Position numbers and translations under genes: made by a program. Source: Flavobacteriales bacterium UBA7878 (GTDB taxonomy: Bacteria > Bacteroidota > Bacteroidia > Flavobacteriales > Schleiferiaceae). Taken from it: 60,154 nucleotides of DNA. The stretch covers positions 1-60,154 of the forward strand of contig DLRW01000071.1 of the NCBI GenBank assembly GCA_002501205.1, read 5' to 3'. Shown piece by piece: positions 35,506-43,726 of this stretch (positions are counted from its first letter, which is position 1; the number at the start of each line of letters is the position of its first letter). The notes beneath the pieces were generated by a model. It saw only the letters and a program-made list of their open reading frames with translations. It did not search any database and was not told where the DNA came from.

Positions 35506-36821
35506 AAGAACAGGATAAGATTTACAGCAGTCGCAGCCAAAGAACCGGCAAATTCCTAAAAACCGGAGCCAAGCTGGGGGCCAATTATTTGAAGCATTAC
35601 AGTAAGAAATTGGTTTCTGGCGAAAGCGATGAAGCTGCCCTTCAAGAGAAAAATGCCAGCGACATTTACGATGCCCTGAGTAATTTGAAAGGCTCCGCTT
35701 TAAAAGTAGCACAGATGCTCAGCATGGACCAGGGAATTCTACCCCAGGCCTATTCCCAAAAATTTGCTCAGGCCCAATATTCGGCCCCACCGCTCTCCTA
35801 TCCCTTAGTAGTGAAAACCTTCCAACAGTATTTTGGCAAAGGTCCCAATGAGATCTTCGATGAATTTTCACGACAAAGTGTGGCCGCCGCTAGCATTGGT
35901 CAGGTGCACCGCGCCAAAAAGGGCGATCTCGATTTAGCGGTAAAGGTGCAGTATCCCGGCGTGGCCCAAAGCATTTCCTCCGATCTTAAAATGGTGAAGC
36001 CGGTGGTTGGCGCCATGTTTAATATCAGTCAGCAGGAAATGGCCCATTACCTCTCCGAAGTAGAAGGCCGCCTGATGGAAGAAACCGATTACCATTTGGA
36101 ATTGGAAAGGGCCACTAAGATTGCTAATGCCTGTCAGCACATGGAAGGACTAAAATTCCCCAAATACTACCCTGAATTTTCTTCGGAGCGCATTTTGAGC
36201 ATGGACTGGATGCCCGGTTTACATCTGGATCAATTCCTTAAAAACGATCCCAGTCAGGAACTTCGTAATCAATTAGGTCAGCTTATTTGGGATTTTTACG
36301 ATTTCCAGATTCATCAATTACGCGAGGTTCATGCCGATCCTCATCCGGGGAATTTCCTCTTTAATGAAGATGGCAGCATTGGCGTGATTGATTTCGGCTG
36401 TGTGAAAGAATTGCCCGCGGATTTCCACGATCACTATTTCCAAATCATGCAACCTGGAATTGGAGCGGAAAAAGAAAGGTTTACAGAACTGCTTTTTGAG
36501 CTCAATTTCTTGCTGCCATCGGATAGTCCGGAAGAAGTTTCCCATTTCGCGAACATTTATGCTGAAATTCTGTCTTTATTAGGACAGCCCTTTTACAGTG
36601 CAAGTTTCGACTTTGCTGATAAAACATACTTCGAAAAGGTTTTTGCCTTGAGTGAGATTTATCAAAATGATAAAATGGTGCGCAAGGCCAAAGCGGCCCG
36701 CGGTCCGAAAGATGCCATTTATTTAAACCGCACTTATTTCGGTATATACAATATTCTCCATGTTTTAGGCGCTATAGTGAATACGCACTCGGCTGTTGAT
36801 GAATTATTCACCAAAATTTAG
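35502..36821 (+). CDS. ABC1/UbiB (AarF) family atypical kinase
   Basis: Key family motifs are present: the KxGQ-like loop GSALKVAQMLSMDQGILP, an Ala-rich nucleotide loop AAASIGQVHRAKKGDLDLAVKVQYPG with the Lys, HADPHPGNFLFN and VIDFGCVKELP (metal-binding DFG-like). The 439-aa length is typical of the short bacterial/archaeal members. Family members support isoprenoid quinone metabolism. The nearby lycopene cyclase suggests an isoprenoid or redox role, which is inference. It overlaps the TetR gene and is followed after 3 nt by a barrel gene. Confidence 0.9.
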   Translation: MKEQDKIYSSRSQRTGKFLKTGAKLGANYLKHYSKKLVSGESDEAALQEKNASDIYDALSNLKGSALKVAQMLSMDQGILPQAYSQKFAQAQYSAPPLSYPLVVKTFQQYFGKGPNEIFDEFSRQSVAAASIGQVHRAKKGDLDLAVKVQYPGVAQSISSDLKMVKPVVGAMFNISQQEMAHYLSEVEGRLMEETDYHLELERATKIANACQHMEGLKFPKYYPEFSSERILSMDWMPGLHLDQFLKNDPSQELRNQLGQLIWDFYDFQIHQLREVHADPHPGNFLFNEDGSIGVIDFGCVKELPADFHDHYFQIMQPGIGAEKERFTELLFELNFLLPSDSPEEVSHFANIYAEILSLLGQPFYSASFDFADKTYFEKVFALSEIYQNDKMVRKAKAARGPKDAIYLNRTYFGIYNILHVLGAIVNTHSAVDELFTKI

Positions 36822-36824
36822 CAG

Positions 36825-37328
36825 ATGTTAAAACACTTGTCAACTCTACTCCTTCTCACTATTGGTTTCACCGGCTATGCCCAACAAATCAGTCCCAATG
36901 CTTTGGGCCTCCGTTTGGGCGGCAGCAATGGCTTTGGCACAGAGGTCAGCTATCAGCGCAAATTGAGCAGCATGAATCGCTTACAAGTCGACCTGGGCTT
37001 GAAAGATAATCGGGCGGTAGATGCGATATTGATTACCGCCAATTATCAGTGGGTAAAACCTCTTAATGCTCTAAGCCCCGACTTCCAGTGGTTTTATGGT
37101 GCTGGTGGTGGTTTAGGATTTGTAGACTACGACAATGTTCCTTTAGAGGATGATGGCAAAACCGTTCTGGTGGTAGAAGGGATCTTCGGATTGGAATATA
37201 GTTTCCTAAATGTGGCAGATCTTCCCTTGCAAATTGCCTTAGATGTAAATCCTGCTGTAAATTTGCTGAACGATGCCTTCGATGATTTTGATCTCGATTT
37301 GGCCCTAAGTTTAAGATGGCAATTTTAG
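36825..37328 (+). CDS. Small outer-membrane beta-barrel protein
   Basis: A signal peptide (LLLLTIGFTGYAQ) precedes about 148 residues of strands (LGLRLGGSNGFGTEVSYQRKLS, FQWFYGAGGGLGFVDYD, LALSLRWQF with terminal Phe). The length suits an eight-stranded OmpA/OmpW-like barrel. It is 3 nt after the ABC1 kinase and 4 nt before the Nudix gene, so it is part of the operon from 34843 to 38528. Confidence 0.72.
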   Translation: MLKHLSTLLLLTIGFTGYAQQISPNALGLRLGGSNGFGTEVSYQRKLSSMNRLQVDLGLKDNRAVDAILITANYQWVKPLNALSPDFQWFYGAGGGLGFVDYDNVPLEDDGKTVLVVEGIFGLEYSFLNVADLPLQIALDVNPAVNLLNDAFDDFDLDLALSLRWQF

Positions 37329-37332
37329 AATA

Positions 37333-37872
37333 TTGAATTATTGTTCTCATTGTGGTAGCGATCATTTAAAGCGGAAAATCCCCGCCGATGATCAGGTAAA
37401 AAGAATAGTCTGCGAAAACTGCGGAACTATCCATTATGAGAATCCCCGAACCATTGTGGGCTGCCTTATCCTCAACGATAAAAATGAGATAATGCTTTGC
37501 CGTCGCGGCATAGAGCCCCAATTGGGTCTTTGGAATTTACCTGCTGGTTTTTTAGAAAATGATGAAGCGGTAGATAGCGGTGCTTTACGCGAAGTGTTTG
37601 AAGAAACCCGCGCTGAAGTAGAGATTATCAAGCTGCACAGCATCTACAACCTTCTGAAAGCCCAGCAGGTTTATCTTTTCTTCCGAGCTAAAATGTTGAA
37701 GGATCATTATGAACTTACGCCGGAGAGCACCGAAATTCAGTTCTTTTCTGCCGATCAAATTCCCTGGAAGGAAATTGCCTTTTCCAGCAATGTTCACGCC
37801 CTGGAACATTGGATTAGTATTCAAAATGGTGCGCCAGATGAACTCAATATCGGCACCTTAAAACTGCACTAA
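37333..37872 (+). CDS. Nudix hydrolase with N-terminal zinc ribbon
   Basis: Residues 4-30 hold two CxxC pairs (YCSHCG and VCENCG) forming a zinc ribbon. The Nudix box GFLENDEAVDSGALREVFEE continues into TRAEV, matching G-x5-E-x7-REvxEE. NudC-like enzymes with this arrangement cleave NADH or nucleoside diphosphate derivatives. The start is TTG at 37333, since no ATG retains the first Cys pair. The TAA overlaps the next ATG. Confidence 0.87.
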   Translation: MNYCSHCGSDHLKRKIPADDQVKRIVCENCGTIHYENPRTIVGCLILNDKNEIMLCRRGIEPQLGLWNLPAGFLENDEAVDSGALREVFEETRAEVEIIKLHSIYNLLKAQQVYLFFRAKMLKDHYELTPESTEIQFFSADQIPWKEIAFSSNVHALEHWISIQNGAPDELNIGTLKLH

Positions 37873-38528
37873 TGCAAGACCTTAGCCTGGTTTACAATTT
37901 CGAGAAAGCTAAATCCAATCCCGAATCGGCTCCTTTGGTAGTGATGATTCATGGTTATGGCAGTCATGAAAACGATCTATTTGAGCTTAGACTGGCTTTG
38001 GGTTCTACAGCCCATTATCTAAGCTTACGTGCCTCCATCAATTTGGGTTTTGGCGGCTTTGCCTGGTATCCTATACATTTTGGGGCCGGTGGTATAAAAA
38101 CCTATGATACGGATGCTGCCGCACAAAGCCGTGATTTGGTGCTTCACTTTATTCAAGAATTTCAAGCGAAGGAAGGATTAGAAAGCAATCCTCTTTGGCT
38201 GATGGGCTTTAGTCAGGGGGCTATTTTAAGCTATGGATTAGCGCTTAGTCATCCTGATAAATTCCAACGCATTATGGCCCTCAGTGGCTATGTTTTAAAG
38301 GAAATTGTGCCGGAGCAATATCGTCCGGCCGATCTACAGCATTTAGATTTCTTCGTTTCCCACGGACGGGAAGATGCAGTGATTCCTATTTCTGCTGCCC
38401 GCATGACAGTAGACTTTTTAGAAAAGCTCCAGATCAAACACCGTTATCAGGAATATAATTCCGGTCATGGGATAAATCCTGAAAATCTTCGGGACCTGCA
38501 GCAGTGGTTTCAGCGCGGATTTAAGTAG
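37872..38528 (+). CDS. Alpha/beta hydrolase, phospholipase/carboxylesterase family
   Basis: The 218-aa protein shows the oxyanion loop MIHGYGSHENDLF, the nucleophile elbow GFSQGA (Ser), the acid in HGREDAVIP (Asp) and the His in NSGHGIN, forming a full catalytic triad as in Abhydrolase_2 esterases. No export signal is seen, so it acts in the cytoplasm. It is the last gene of the TetR-ABC1-barrel-Nudix unit, overlapping the Nudix stop by one base. Confidence 0.87.
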   Translation: MQDLSLVYNFEKAKSNPESAPLVVMIHGYGSHENDLFELRLALGSTAHYLSLRASINLGFGGFAWYPIHFGAGGIKTYDTDAAAQSRDLVLHFIQEFQAKEGLESNPLWLMGFSQGAILSYGLALSHPDKFQRIMALSGYVLKEIVPEQYRPADLQHLDFFVSHGREDAVIPISAARMTVDFLEKLQIKHRYQEYNSGHGINPENLRDLQQWFQRGFK

Positions 38529-38770
38529 TTTTAATTTTTCAGCGGTGATAAGCTAAATTTTTTACGGGAATTTACCATTCCGATCGGGTGGTATTGCAAT
38601 TTTTCACACTCTCCTATTATTCTCCCTTCATATACGTGAATTTTCTGCTTTTCCTATTGCATGCTTCTCAGAGCAGGCAGGCATTTGCTTGAATCCATTT
38701 TTAGGGAATGAAATCTTGAATTTAAAGCCCGAAAAGCTTTATTTCCTTTGCCCCAGTTTCTGTTAGAAAA

Positions 38771-38834
38771 GTCGGACGCTGTCAAACTTCCCCAATACTT
38801 TCTTCCCCTTAATTTGACCGTCCGGCTTTTTTTT
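38771..38834 (+). terminator. Bidirectional intrinsic terminator overlapping DUF2256 3' end
   Basis: Arms GTCGGACGCTGTCAAA (38771-38786) and TTTGACCGTCCGGC (38813-38826) pair with one G-T wobble and a 2-nt bulge, followed on the plus strand by eight T (38827-38834). On the minus strand the hairpin is followed by CTTTTCT. It would end the 34843-38528 operon and also the DUF2256 gene, whose last codons form one arm. The loop is long (26 nt). Confidence 0.65.
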
Positions 38835-38955
38835 GTTTCCGGCAGGCATCCGAACAATAGCGTACCTCCTCCCAGTTTCGTTCCCATTTCTTTCGCCAGC
38901 TAAAAGGCCTTTCACATACCGGACAAATTTTCTCCGGAAGCTCACTTTTTTTCAT
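38809..38955 (-). CDS. DUF2256 zinc-ribbon-like small protein
   Basis: A 48-residue frame reads MKKSELPEKICPVCERPFSW, then RKKWERNWEEVRYCSDACRKQ and a basic tail. The CPVC and CSDAC pairs give a four-Cys metal site, the DUF2256 signature. DUF2256 genes are frequently next to cryptochrome/photolyase genes. Here it is divergent from one with 34 nt between starts. The final codons lie inside the terminator stem at 38813-38826. Function is unknown. Confidence 0.85.
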   Translation of the reverse strand: MKKSELPEKICPVCERPFSWRKKWERNWEEVRYCSDACRKQKKAGRSN

Positions 38956-38989
38956 AGGCTCTCAACATTCGAGGCGCCCCGGAAGTTTA

Positions 38990-40501
38990 ATGCCTATGAA
39001 GAAAAGCCTGCACCTTATTTTGGGCGATTGCCTTTTCCCCGACCATTCGGCACTTTTGGGAAATGATAGCCCACAAAACCTTCTCTTTATTGAGGATTAT
39101 GGCCTCTGCACCCACTTTCGCTATCACAAGCATAAATTGCTTTTCTTCCTTACGGCGATGCGTCATCATGCACATTTGCTGCAAGCCCAACATGAGGTGC
39201 ACTATTTAAAATTAGTAGATGATCAAAATCAGATTCATCCGCAAAGCTTTACTGCCCGACTGGAGCAATTCCTGAACGATCATCCCGAATTTGATTCCAT
39301 CCGCTGCTATCAGGTAGATGATCGCTTTTTTGAAGAAGAATTAAAGCAATGGGCCCATAGCTACAATCGGGAATTGGAATTTGTGCCCTCCCCTAAATTT
39401 CTCTTTCCCCTTTCCGACTTTAAGGCCTATCTGCAAGAACATAAAAAGCCTTTTCTTAAGACCTATTATCAAAGGCAACGTCTGGCTTTAAAGATCCTCT
39501 TGGATGCGGAAAATCAGCCCATCGGCGGACAATGGAGCTATGATGCCGATAATCGCAAGAAACTCCCCACTAAGGCCCAAACACCGCCGCGTCTGGCTTT
39601 CGCCGAATCCAATATTTTAAAAGGATTAAAAAGCCTCGTGGCGGACCATTTCAGCGAACATCCCGGGAAGGTGCAAGACTTTGCCTGGGCTACCACGCGT
39701 GATGAAGCCCTGGCAGTGCTGGATCAATTTCTCCATGAAAAACTGGAGCTCTTTGGTCCCTATGAAGATGCCTTCGAAGCCCAGCAAAAATTCCTCTACC
39801 ACTCTACTTTGAGTCCTTATCTAAATTGCGGCCTCCTGCTGCCAGAAGAAGTTTTGGCCGCGGTATTAAAGCAGTATCAAGAGCAGAACTCTCATTTGCC
39901 TTCGGTGGAAGGTTTTGTGCGGCAATTAATCGGTTGGCGCGAATTTGTACGCGGTATGTATCGCAATTTCGATTTCGAGAAAAATCATTTTGGCCTGCAG
40001 CGCAAGCTAAGCCCCTTATGGTATGAAGCAAATACTGGCATTCCTCCTTTGGATGATGCCCTGCGGAAATGCCAGGAGGAAGCTTACAATCACCATATCG
40101 AAAGGCTGATGATTATTGGCAATACTATGTTGCTCTGTGAGATTGATCCACAGGAAGTGTATCGCTGGTTTATGGAGATGTATATCGATAGTGCCGATTG
40201 GGTTATGGCGGCCAATGTTTTTGGGATGAGTCAGTTTGCGGATGGGGGTTCCTTTGCCACCAAACCCTATATCGCCGGCAGTAATTATTTGCGCAAGATG
40301 AGTCATTATTCCAAAGGTCCTTGGTGCGATACCATGGATGGTCTTTATTGGCGCTTTATCGATCAACATCGGCGGACCTTTGCCCAAAATCATCGCATGA
40401 GCATGATGCTCGGCACCTTGGATCGCATGGAGGAAGCGCGAAAAAAGCGCATCTTTAAGGCAGCAGAGGATTTTATCCAAAAAGTAAGCTATCTCGATTG
40501 A
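38990..40501 (+). CDS. Cryptochrome/photolyase of the FeS-BCP (PhrB-like) family
   Basis: The 503-aa protein follows the bacterial (6-4) photolyase family: an N-terminal DUF523-like/Rossmann part (LHLILGDCLFPDHSALL, HKHKLLFFLTAMRHHA), VEGFVRQLIGWREFVRGMY, NHHIERLMIIGNTMLLCEID, EVYRWFMEMYIDSADWVMAANVFGMSQFADGG and TKPYIAGSNYLRKMSHY. PhrB-type enzymes carry a [4Fe-4S] cluster with a YCxxC pair after the MSxY motif. Here the sequence is MSHYSKGPWCDTMDGLYW, leaving one Cys, so the cluster may be absent. Its TGA overlaps the lycopene cyclase start. It probably repairs UV lesions or senses light. Confidence 0.88.
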   Translation: MPMKKSLHLILGDCLFPDHSALLGNDSPQNLLFIEDYGLCTHFRYHKHKLLFFLTAMRHHAHLLQAQHEVHYLKLVDDQNQIHPQSFTARLEQFLNDHPEFDSIRCYQVDDRFFEEELKQWAHSYNRELEFVPSPKFLFPLSDFKAYLQEHKKPFLKTYYQRQRLALKILLDAENQPIGGQWSYDADNRKKLPTKAQTPPRLAFAESNILKGLKSLVADHFSEHPGKVQDFAWATTRDEALAVLDQFLHEKLELFGPYEDAFEAQQKFLYHSTLSPYLNCGLLLPEEVLAAVLKQYQEQNSHLPSVEGFVRQLIGWREFVRGMYRNFDFEKNHFGLQRKLSPLWYEANTGIPPLDDALRKCQEEAYNHHIERLMIIGNTMLLCEIDPQEVYRWFMEMYIDSADWVMAANVFGMSQFADGGSFATKPYIAGSNYLRKMSHYSKGPWCDTMDGLYWRFIDQHRRTFAQNHRMSMMLGTLDRMEEARKKRIFKAAEDFIQKVSYLD

Positions 40502-41652
40502 AAGAAGAATACGACATCGCCCTGATTGGTGGCGGCGCTTCCGGCCTGAGCCTCCTGTATGCCATGCATTTACAAGGCATATTGGATCAGTATTCAGTGC
40601 TATTAATCGAGCCCGATCCTAAAAATTCCAATGACCGTACTTGGTGCTTTTGGACCGATGAGCAGGATGCCGCCTGGCAGATGTTTGGCTCCTCGGTTTC
40701 TAAATCCTGGTCGCAATTAGACAGTGCTTTTCCCCAGCGGCAAAACATGGCCCCTTATCGCTATGTGCAGATCCGCAGCAAGGATTTCTACCGCTTTGTT
40801 AAGGATGCTCTGCAATCTTATCCCAATTTGGATTTCTATAATGGGAAAGTCAGCAAGCTCAGCAATCAAAGGCCTTTTGAGCTGAAATTGGATGGGGACC
40901 AAAGCACTTATGCCCATTTGGTTTTCGACAGTCGGCCCCCGACCTTAAAGGACCCCGACCTGATTTGGCAAAGCTTTGTGGGCTATCGCATTAAAGCTCC
41001 CCAGGCGCAATTCGAAACGGAAGTTTGCCGACTAATGGATTTTGAGGTGCAGCAAAGTGAAGGATTGCAGTTTATGTATTTCCTCCCCACCTCTGAAAAG
41101 GAAGCTCTAATTGAGCTCACCCGCTTTGGTGAAGCTATATTAAACGAAGCGGAGGCTCAGCCCGAAATAGAGCGCTACCTCCAAAAAATGGGCATTAGCA
41201 ATTTCGAAATTGAGGAAAAGGAGATCAATAAAATCCCCATGACCCTAAGCTTAAACCAGAAGGAAAAGCTGCATTCTTTAAACAAGCGGTATATCCCCAT
41301 CGGTGTACGCGCCGGAGTGGTAAAAGCATCCACTGGTTTTGCCTTTAAGAAAATCGCCCAACATTCCTGGGCCATTGCCAAAGCCTTGAAAGAACAAAGC
41401 CCTATACCCCAAGCGGGTCATGGTCGACAATACTGGATTTACGATGAACTCCTATTAAACCTCTTTCAGAAAAAGCAAAGTCCCATCCTGGAGATCTTTA
41501 AACGCTTGTTTAGGGTCCACCCCATCCCGCGCATCTTCCGCTTTTTAGATGAAGACAGCTCTTGGTTAGATGACCTTAAAATTCTCTCCCGCATGCCCTG
41601 GCGGCCCTTCTTTTGGTCGATTGGGAGGAGTTTGAGGAGAAGGGTATTTTGA
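40498..41652 (+). CDS. crtY: Lycopene beta-cyclase (CrtY type)
   Basis: The N-terminal FAD/NAD loop is IALIGGGASGLSLLYAM. The family signature NDRTWCFW follows at about residue 42. DSRPP, YFLPTSEKEALIELTRF, IPIGVRAGVVKASTGFAFKKI and FRFLDEDSSW complete the CrtY-type pattern. At 384 aa the length is normal. It converts lycopene to beta-carotene, so the host probably makes carotenoids. The TTG start at 40498 overlaps the photolyase stop (TTGA). The stop TGA at 41650-41652 overlaps the 18-nt repeat that begins the accessory island. Confidence 0.88.
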   Translation: MKEEYDIALIGGGASGLSLLYAMHLQGILDQYSVLLIEPDPKNSNDRTWCFWTDEQDAAWQMFGSSVSKSWSQLDSAFPQRQNMAPYRYVQIRSKDFYRFVKDALQSYPNLDFYNGKVSKLSNQRPFELKLDGDQSTYAHLVFDSRPPTLKDPDLIWQSFVGYRIKAPQAQFETEVCRLMDFEVQQSEGLQFMYFLPTSEKEALIELTRFGEAILNEAEAQPEIERYLQKMGISNFEIEEKEINKIPMTLSLNQKEKLHSLNKRYIPIGVRAGVVKASTGFAFKKIAQHSWAIAKALKEQSPIPQAGHGRQYWIYDELLLNLFQKKQSPILEIFKRLFRVHPIPRIFRFLDEDSSWLDDLKILSRMPWRPFFWSIGRSLRRRVF

Positions 41653-41668
41653 GAAGTGAGAAGTGAGA
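41651..41668. repeat. 18-nt direct repeat, left edge of accessory island
   Basis: GAGAAGTGAGAAGTGAGA occurs here and exactly again at 48324-48341, bracketing about 6.7 kb of AT-rich DNA. It begins inside the crtY stop codon. The motif belongs to a simple repeat family also present at 51424 and 53911, so it may be a target or a trace of recombination rather than a true attachment site. The 243 nt from 41669 to 41911 hold no gene I can support. Confidence 0.6.
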
Positions 41669-41911
41669 TTTGATTCTTAGAGGAATTCTTGGCACCCAAG
41701 AATAAAAGATATTGCTTAAGGTTTTGCAGCAAAGCTTGGATAAAACAGCTCTTGCTTAATAAATTCCTAGATTCTTGAAATTATTCTGTTGGCTAAAACG
41801 GTAAATTATAAGAACAGTAGCTTAACTTTACGCACTTTCTTTTGCTTTTCACCTGTTGTCTAATCTACATATTCCTCTTTGTATTTAGCGATTAAATCAC
41901 TATATTTTTTA

Positions 41912-42913
41912 TTAACCAATATATGCAGGATTTTCATTGATTTCTGCATCATTTTCTTCTTTTTCAATTTCAATTCCATCTTTTGCTAAACTATCATAAT
42001 ATAGTTTAGTAAGTTCGGAAGTTAGTAGGTCGTCATTCAATATTTTAATTAGCAAGTCCTTAGATACTCTTGTGTCTAAGGTAAATTGCGTATCATCTTC
42101 ACTATATCTCATTTTGCTTTTAGTAAGCGGATGTTGTTTAGAAAAGAGTATAATACTTGCATTGGGAATATTCATTTTAATGACTGGTGAGTTTTTAGCA
42201 ACTTTAGTTAACTTTCTAGCAAAACTCACATCAGTTACTAATTCTTGAAGGCTTTCGATATTTTGAATTAATGCCATTTGATTTATAACGTCTAAGCTTG
42301 CTGTGGCCTCTCGCGTTATAACATCGTGAAAACCAAAACTTTTTTCGATTGAATTTAAGTCCGTTATAATGATTTTCTCATCAACTCGCAGAACTTGAAA
42401 TTTAGCAGTAATTCTTAATAACTGGTCTTCAAATCTTTCTAATCTTTGGTTGGCTCTTTTCAAGATATGTCCACCTCTTCCGATGACTTCTACAGGGGAT
42501 ATTTTTTTGTATAAACTCACTTCATTTTCATTATCTGCTAAAACGATAATAAGAGATTTAATAGATGCTAAGTTATTATCATTAAAGTTGAAGTTTTGAA
42601 GGTCATCATTACCTATCACAGTTTCTAATAATTCTAACTCGCCTGGTACTTCTAAATCATATTCGTAAAAACATTTTCCACGTTCGTCAGCGTCAGATAG
42701 TTTTAAAACTGAATAATCATCCTTTTCTATGATGAAAGAGTTAATTCCATCAAGGAAGATTTGTCTTAATTCAGGCAAATCATTTCCTCTTATGTCCAAT
42801 TTTTTCGGTTCTTCAACATCTTGGATATTCGCATATATGATTATTTGAAGTTCTCCTTCCGGATTATTGATAAAGTCGAGTGATTGGTTTAATTCAGCTT
42901 TATTCATCGGCAT
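41912..42913 (-). CDS. kwaB: Kiwa anti-phage protein KwaB (DUF4868 family)
   Basis: KwaB is the DNA-binding effector of the two-gene Kiwa defence system. The N-terminal part has LPELRQIFLDGINSF and the C-terminal part has AKFQVLRVDEKIIITDLNSIEKSFGF followed by helical repeats, the layout I know for DUF4868. At 333 aa the length fits. There is no signal peptide. The start at 42913 (or the in-frame ATG 6 nt later) overlaps the end of the preceding membrane gene by up to 14 nt, as expected for coupled partners. Assignment is by remembered family features plus context and needs a profile search. Confidence 0.65.
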   Translation of the reverse strand: MPMNKAELNQSLDFINNPEGELQIIIYANIQDVEEPKKLDIRGNDLPELRQIFLDGINSFIIEKDDYSVLKLSDADERGKCFYEYDLEVPGELELLETVIGNDDLQNFNFNDNNLASIKSLIIVLADNENEVSLYKKISPVEVIGRGGHILKRANQRLERFEDQLLRITAKFQVLRVDEKIIITDLNSIEKSFGFHDVITREATASLDVINQMALIQNIESLQELVTDVSFARKLTKVAKNSPVIKMNIPNASIILFSKQHPLTKSKMRYSEDDTQFTLDTRVSKDLLIKILNDDLLTSELTKLYYDSLAKDGIEIEKEENDAEINENPAYIG

Positions 42914-43484
42914 GTATTTTTGAAGCGTAGTAAATTCTCTCGTCTAATTTGAAATATTTTATTCTGTCGTTTAGTTGCAATTTATTTTTAGTAATCAAGA
43001 TTTTTTCTTTCCGAATTTCTCCTTTTCTGAACTCTCCTGAAATTTTATAAATTTTAAATCCTAAAATAGCTAGAGTAGGATTGGCGTAGAACAAATCAGT
43101 TCTTATGTATATTAATCCAATAACAAATAAAATGACAATGAATGTTAGGATATATCTTAGATTTTCAAACTGAAAGCACACAAGGGGGATAATGTAGGTC
43201 GTCAGAAATGTAAGGTGTTCATAATCAATATTCTGTATCTCTGTAATCTTGACCGACAATTCTGGCGTTCCTTTCATTTGATACCGAAAATCCAAAAATG
43301 AAACTACGCCTATTACAAGCGCAATCAAGCAAAATATTGGAATAATATTGGATTTTAGCAAATTAGTCCATCCTATAAATTCACAATTATCTCCAAAGCA
43401 AACTGGTATCTCCGCTGTTATAATTACTATCAACAAAAACAACAGCCAAAGAGATAGAAAGAACAATCCAATTTTTCTTGTCAT
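42900..43484 (-). CDS. kwaA: Kiwa anti-phage membrane protein KwaA
   Basis: The 194-aa protein has four hydrophobic segments (about 5-23, 46-65, 90-105, 107-127), with conserved-looking HLTFLTTYIIPLVCF before the third segment and LFYANPTLAILGFKIYKI after the fourth. This matches KwaA, the membrane sensor that partners KwaB in Kiwa and detects phage infection at the envelope. A cytoplasmic basic tail of about 55 residues ends the protein. It overlaps kwaB and is preceded by the attC-like spacer. Four-helix topology plus partner identity support the call, but membrane proteins are easy to misassign. Confidence 0.62.
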   Translation of the reverse strand: MTRKIGLFFLSLWLLFLLIVIITAEIPVCFGDNCEFIGWTNLLKSNIIPIFCLIALVIGVVSFLDFRYQMKGTPELSVKITEIQNIDYEHLTFLTTYIIPLVCFQFENLRYILTFIVILFVIGLIYIRTDLFYANPTLAILGFKIYKISGEFRKGEIRKEKILITKNKLQLNDRIKYFKLDERIYYASKIHADE

Positions 43485-43522
43485 TCAGTTTTATGTTTTT
43501 GCAAATTTGTTTTTTTATTGCT

Positions 43523-43715
43523 TGCATATAACGCTCCGGCAATGCGCAGCGCGGGATTTTAATGCCGAAACTTTTATTTGGCATGAACAATGGCCAAAGC
43601 TGCGCTTTGCGTTTTTAAATTTAGTCAACAAAAAAGTCACAGCGGAGCTTTGACCGGCTATAAGCACCGACCTTTCGTTTATCTCGTCAACCCGTATTGC
43701 GTATAGGTTTTGTTA
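43523..43715 (-). repeat. attC-like cassette spacer between orphan gene and kwaA
   Basis: Read on the minus strand, the spacer opens with TAACAAAACCTATACG (plus 43700-43715) and closes with GGAGCGTTATATGCA (plus 43523-43537). Internal self-complementary parts lie between (such as CGCAAAGCGCAGCTTTG). A TAACAAA... opening and a ...GCGTTATA ending around a folded 100-200 nt element resembles integron attC sites such as the Vibrio repeat. No integrase gene is in the window. The 242-nt gap holds no gene I can support. Confidence 0.5.
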
Positions 43716-43726
43716 CCACGAGCTTT

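Noticed and set aside
41669..41911. attC-like element after kwaB
   Set aside because: I looked for the TAACAAAACC and GCGTTATA boxes here and did not find them; the cassette reading is limited to the other two spacers.
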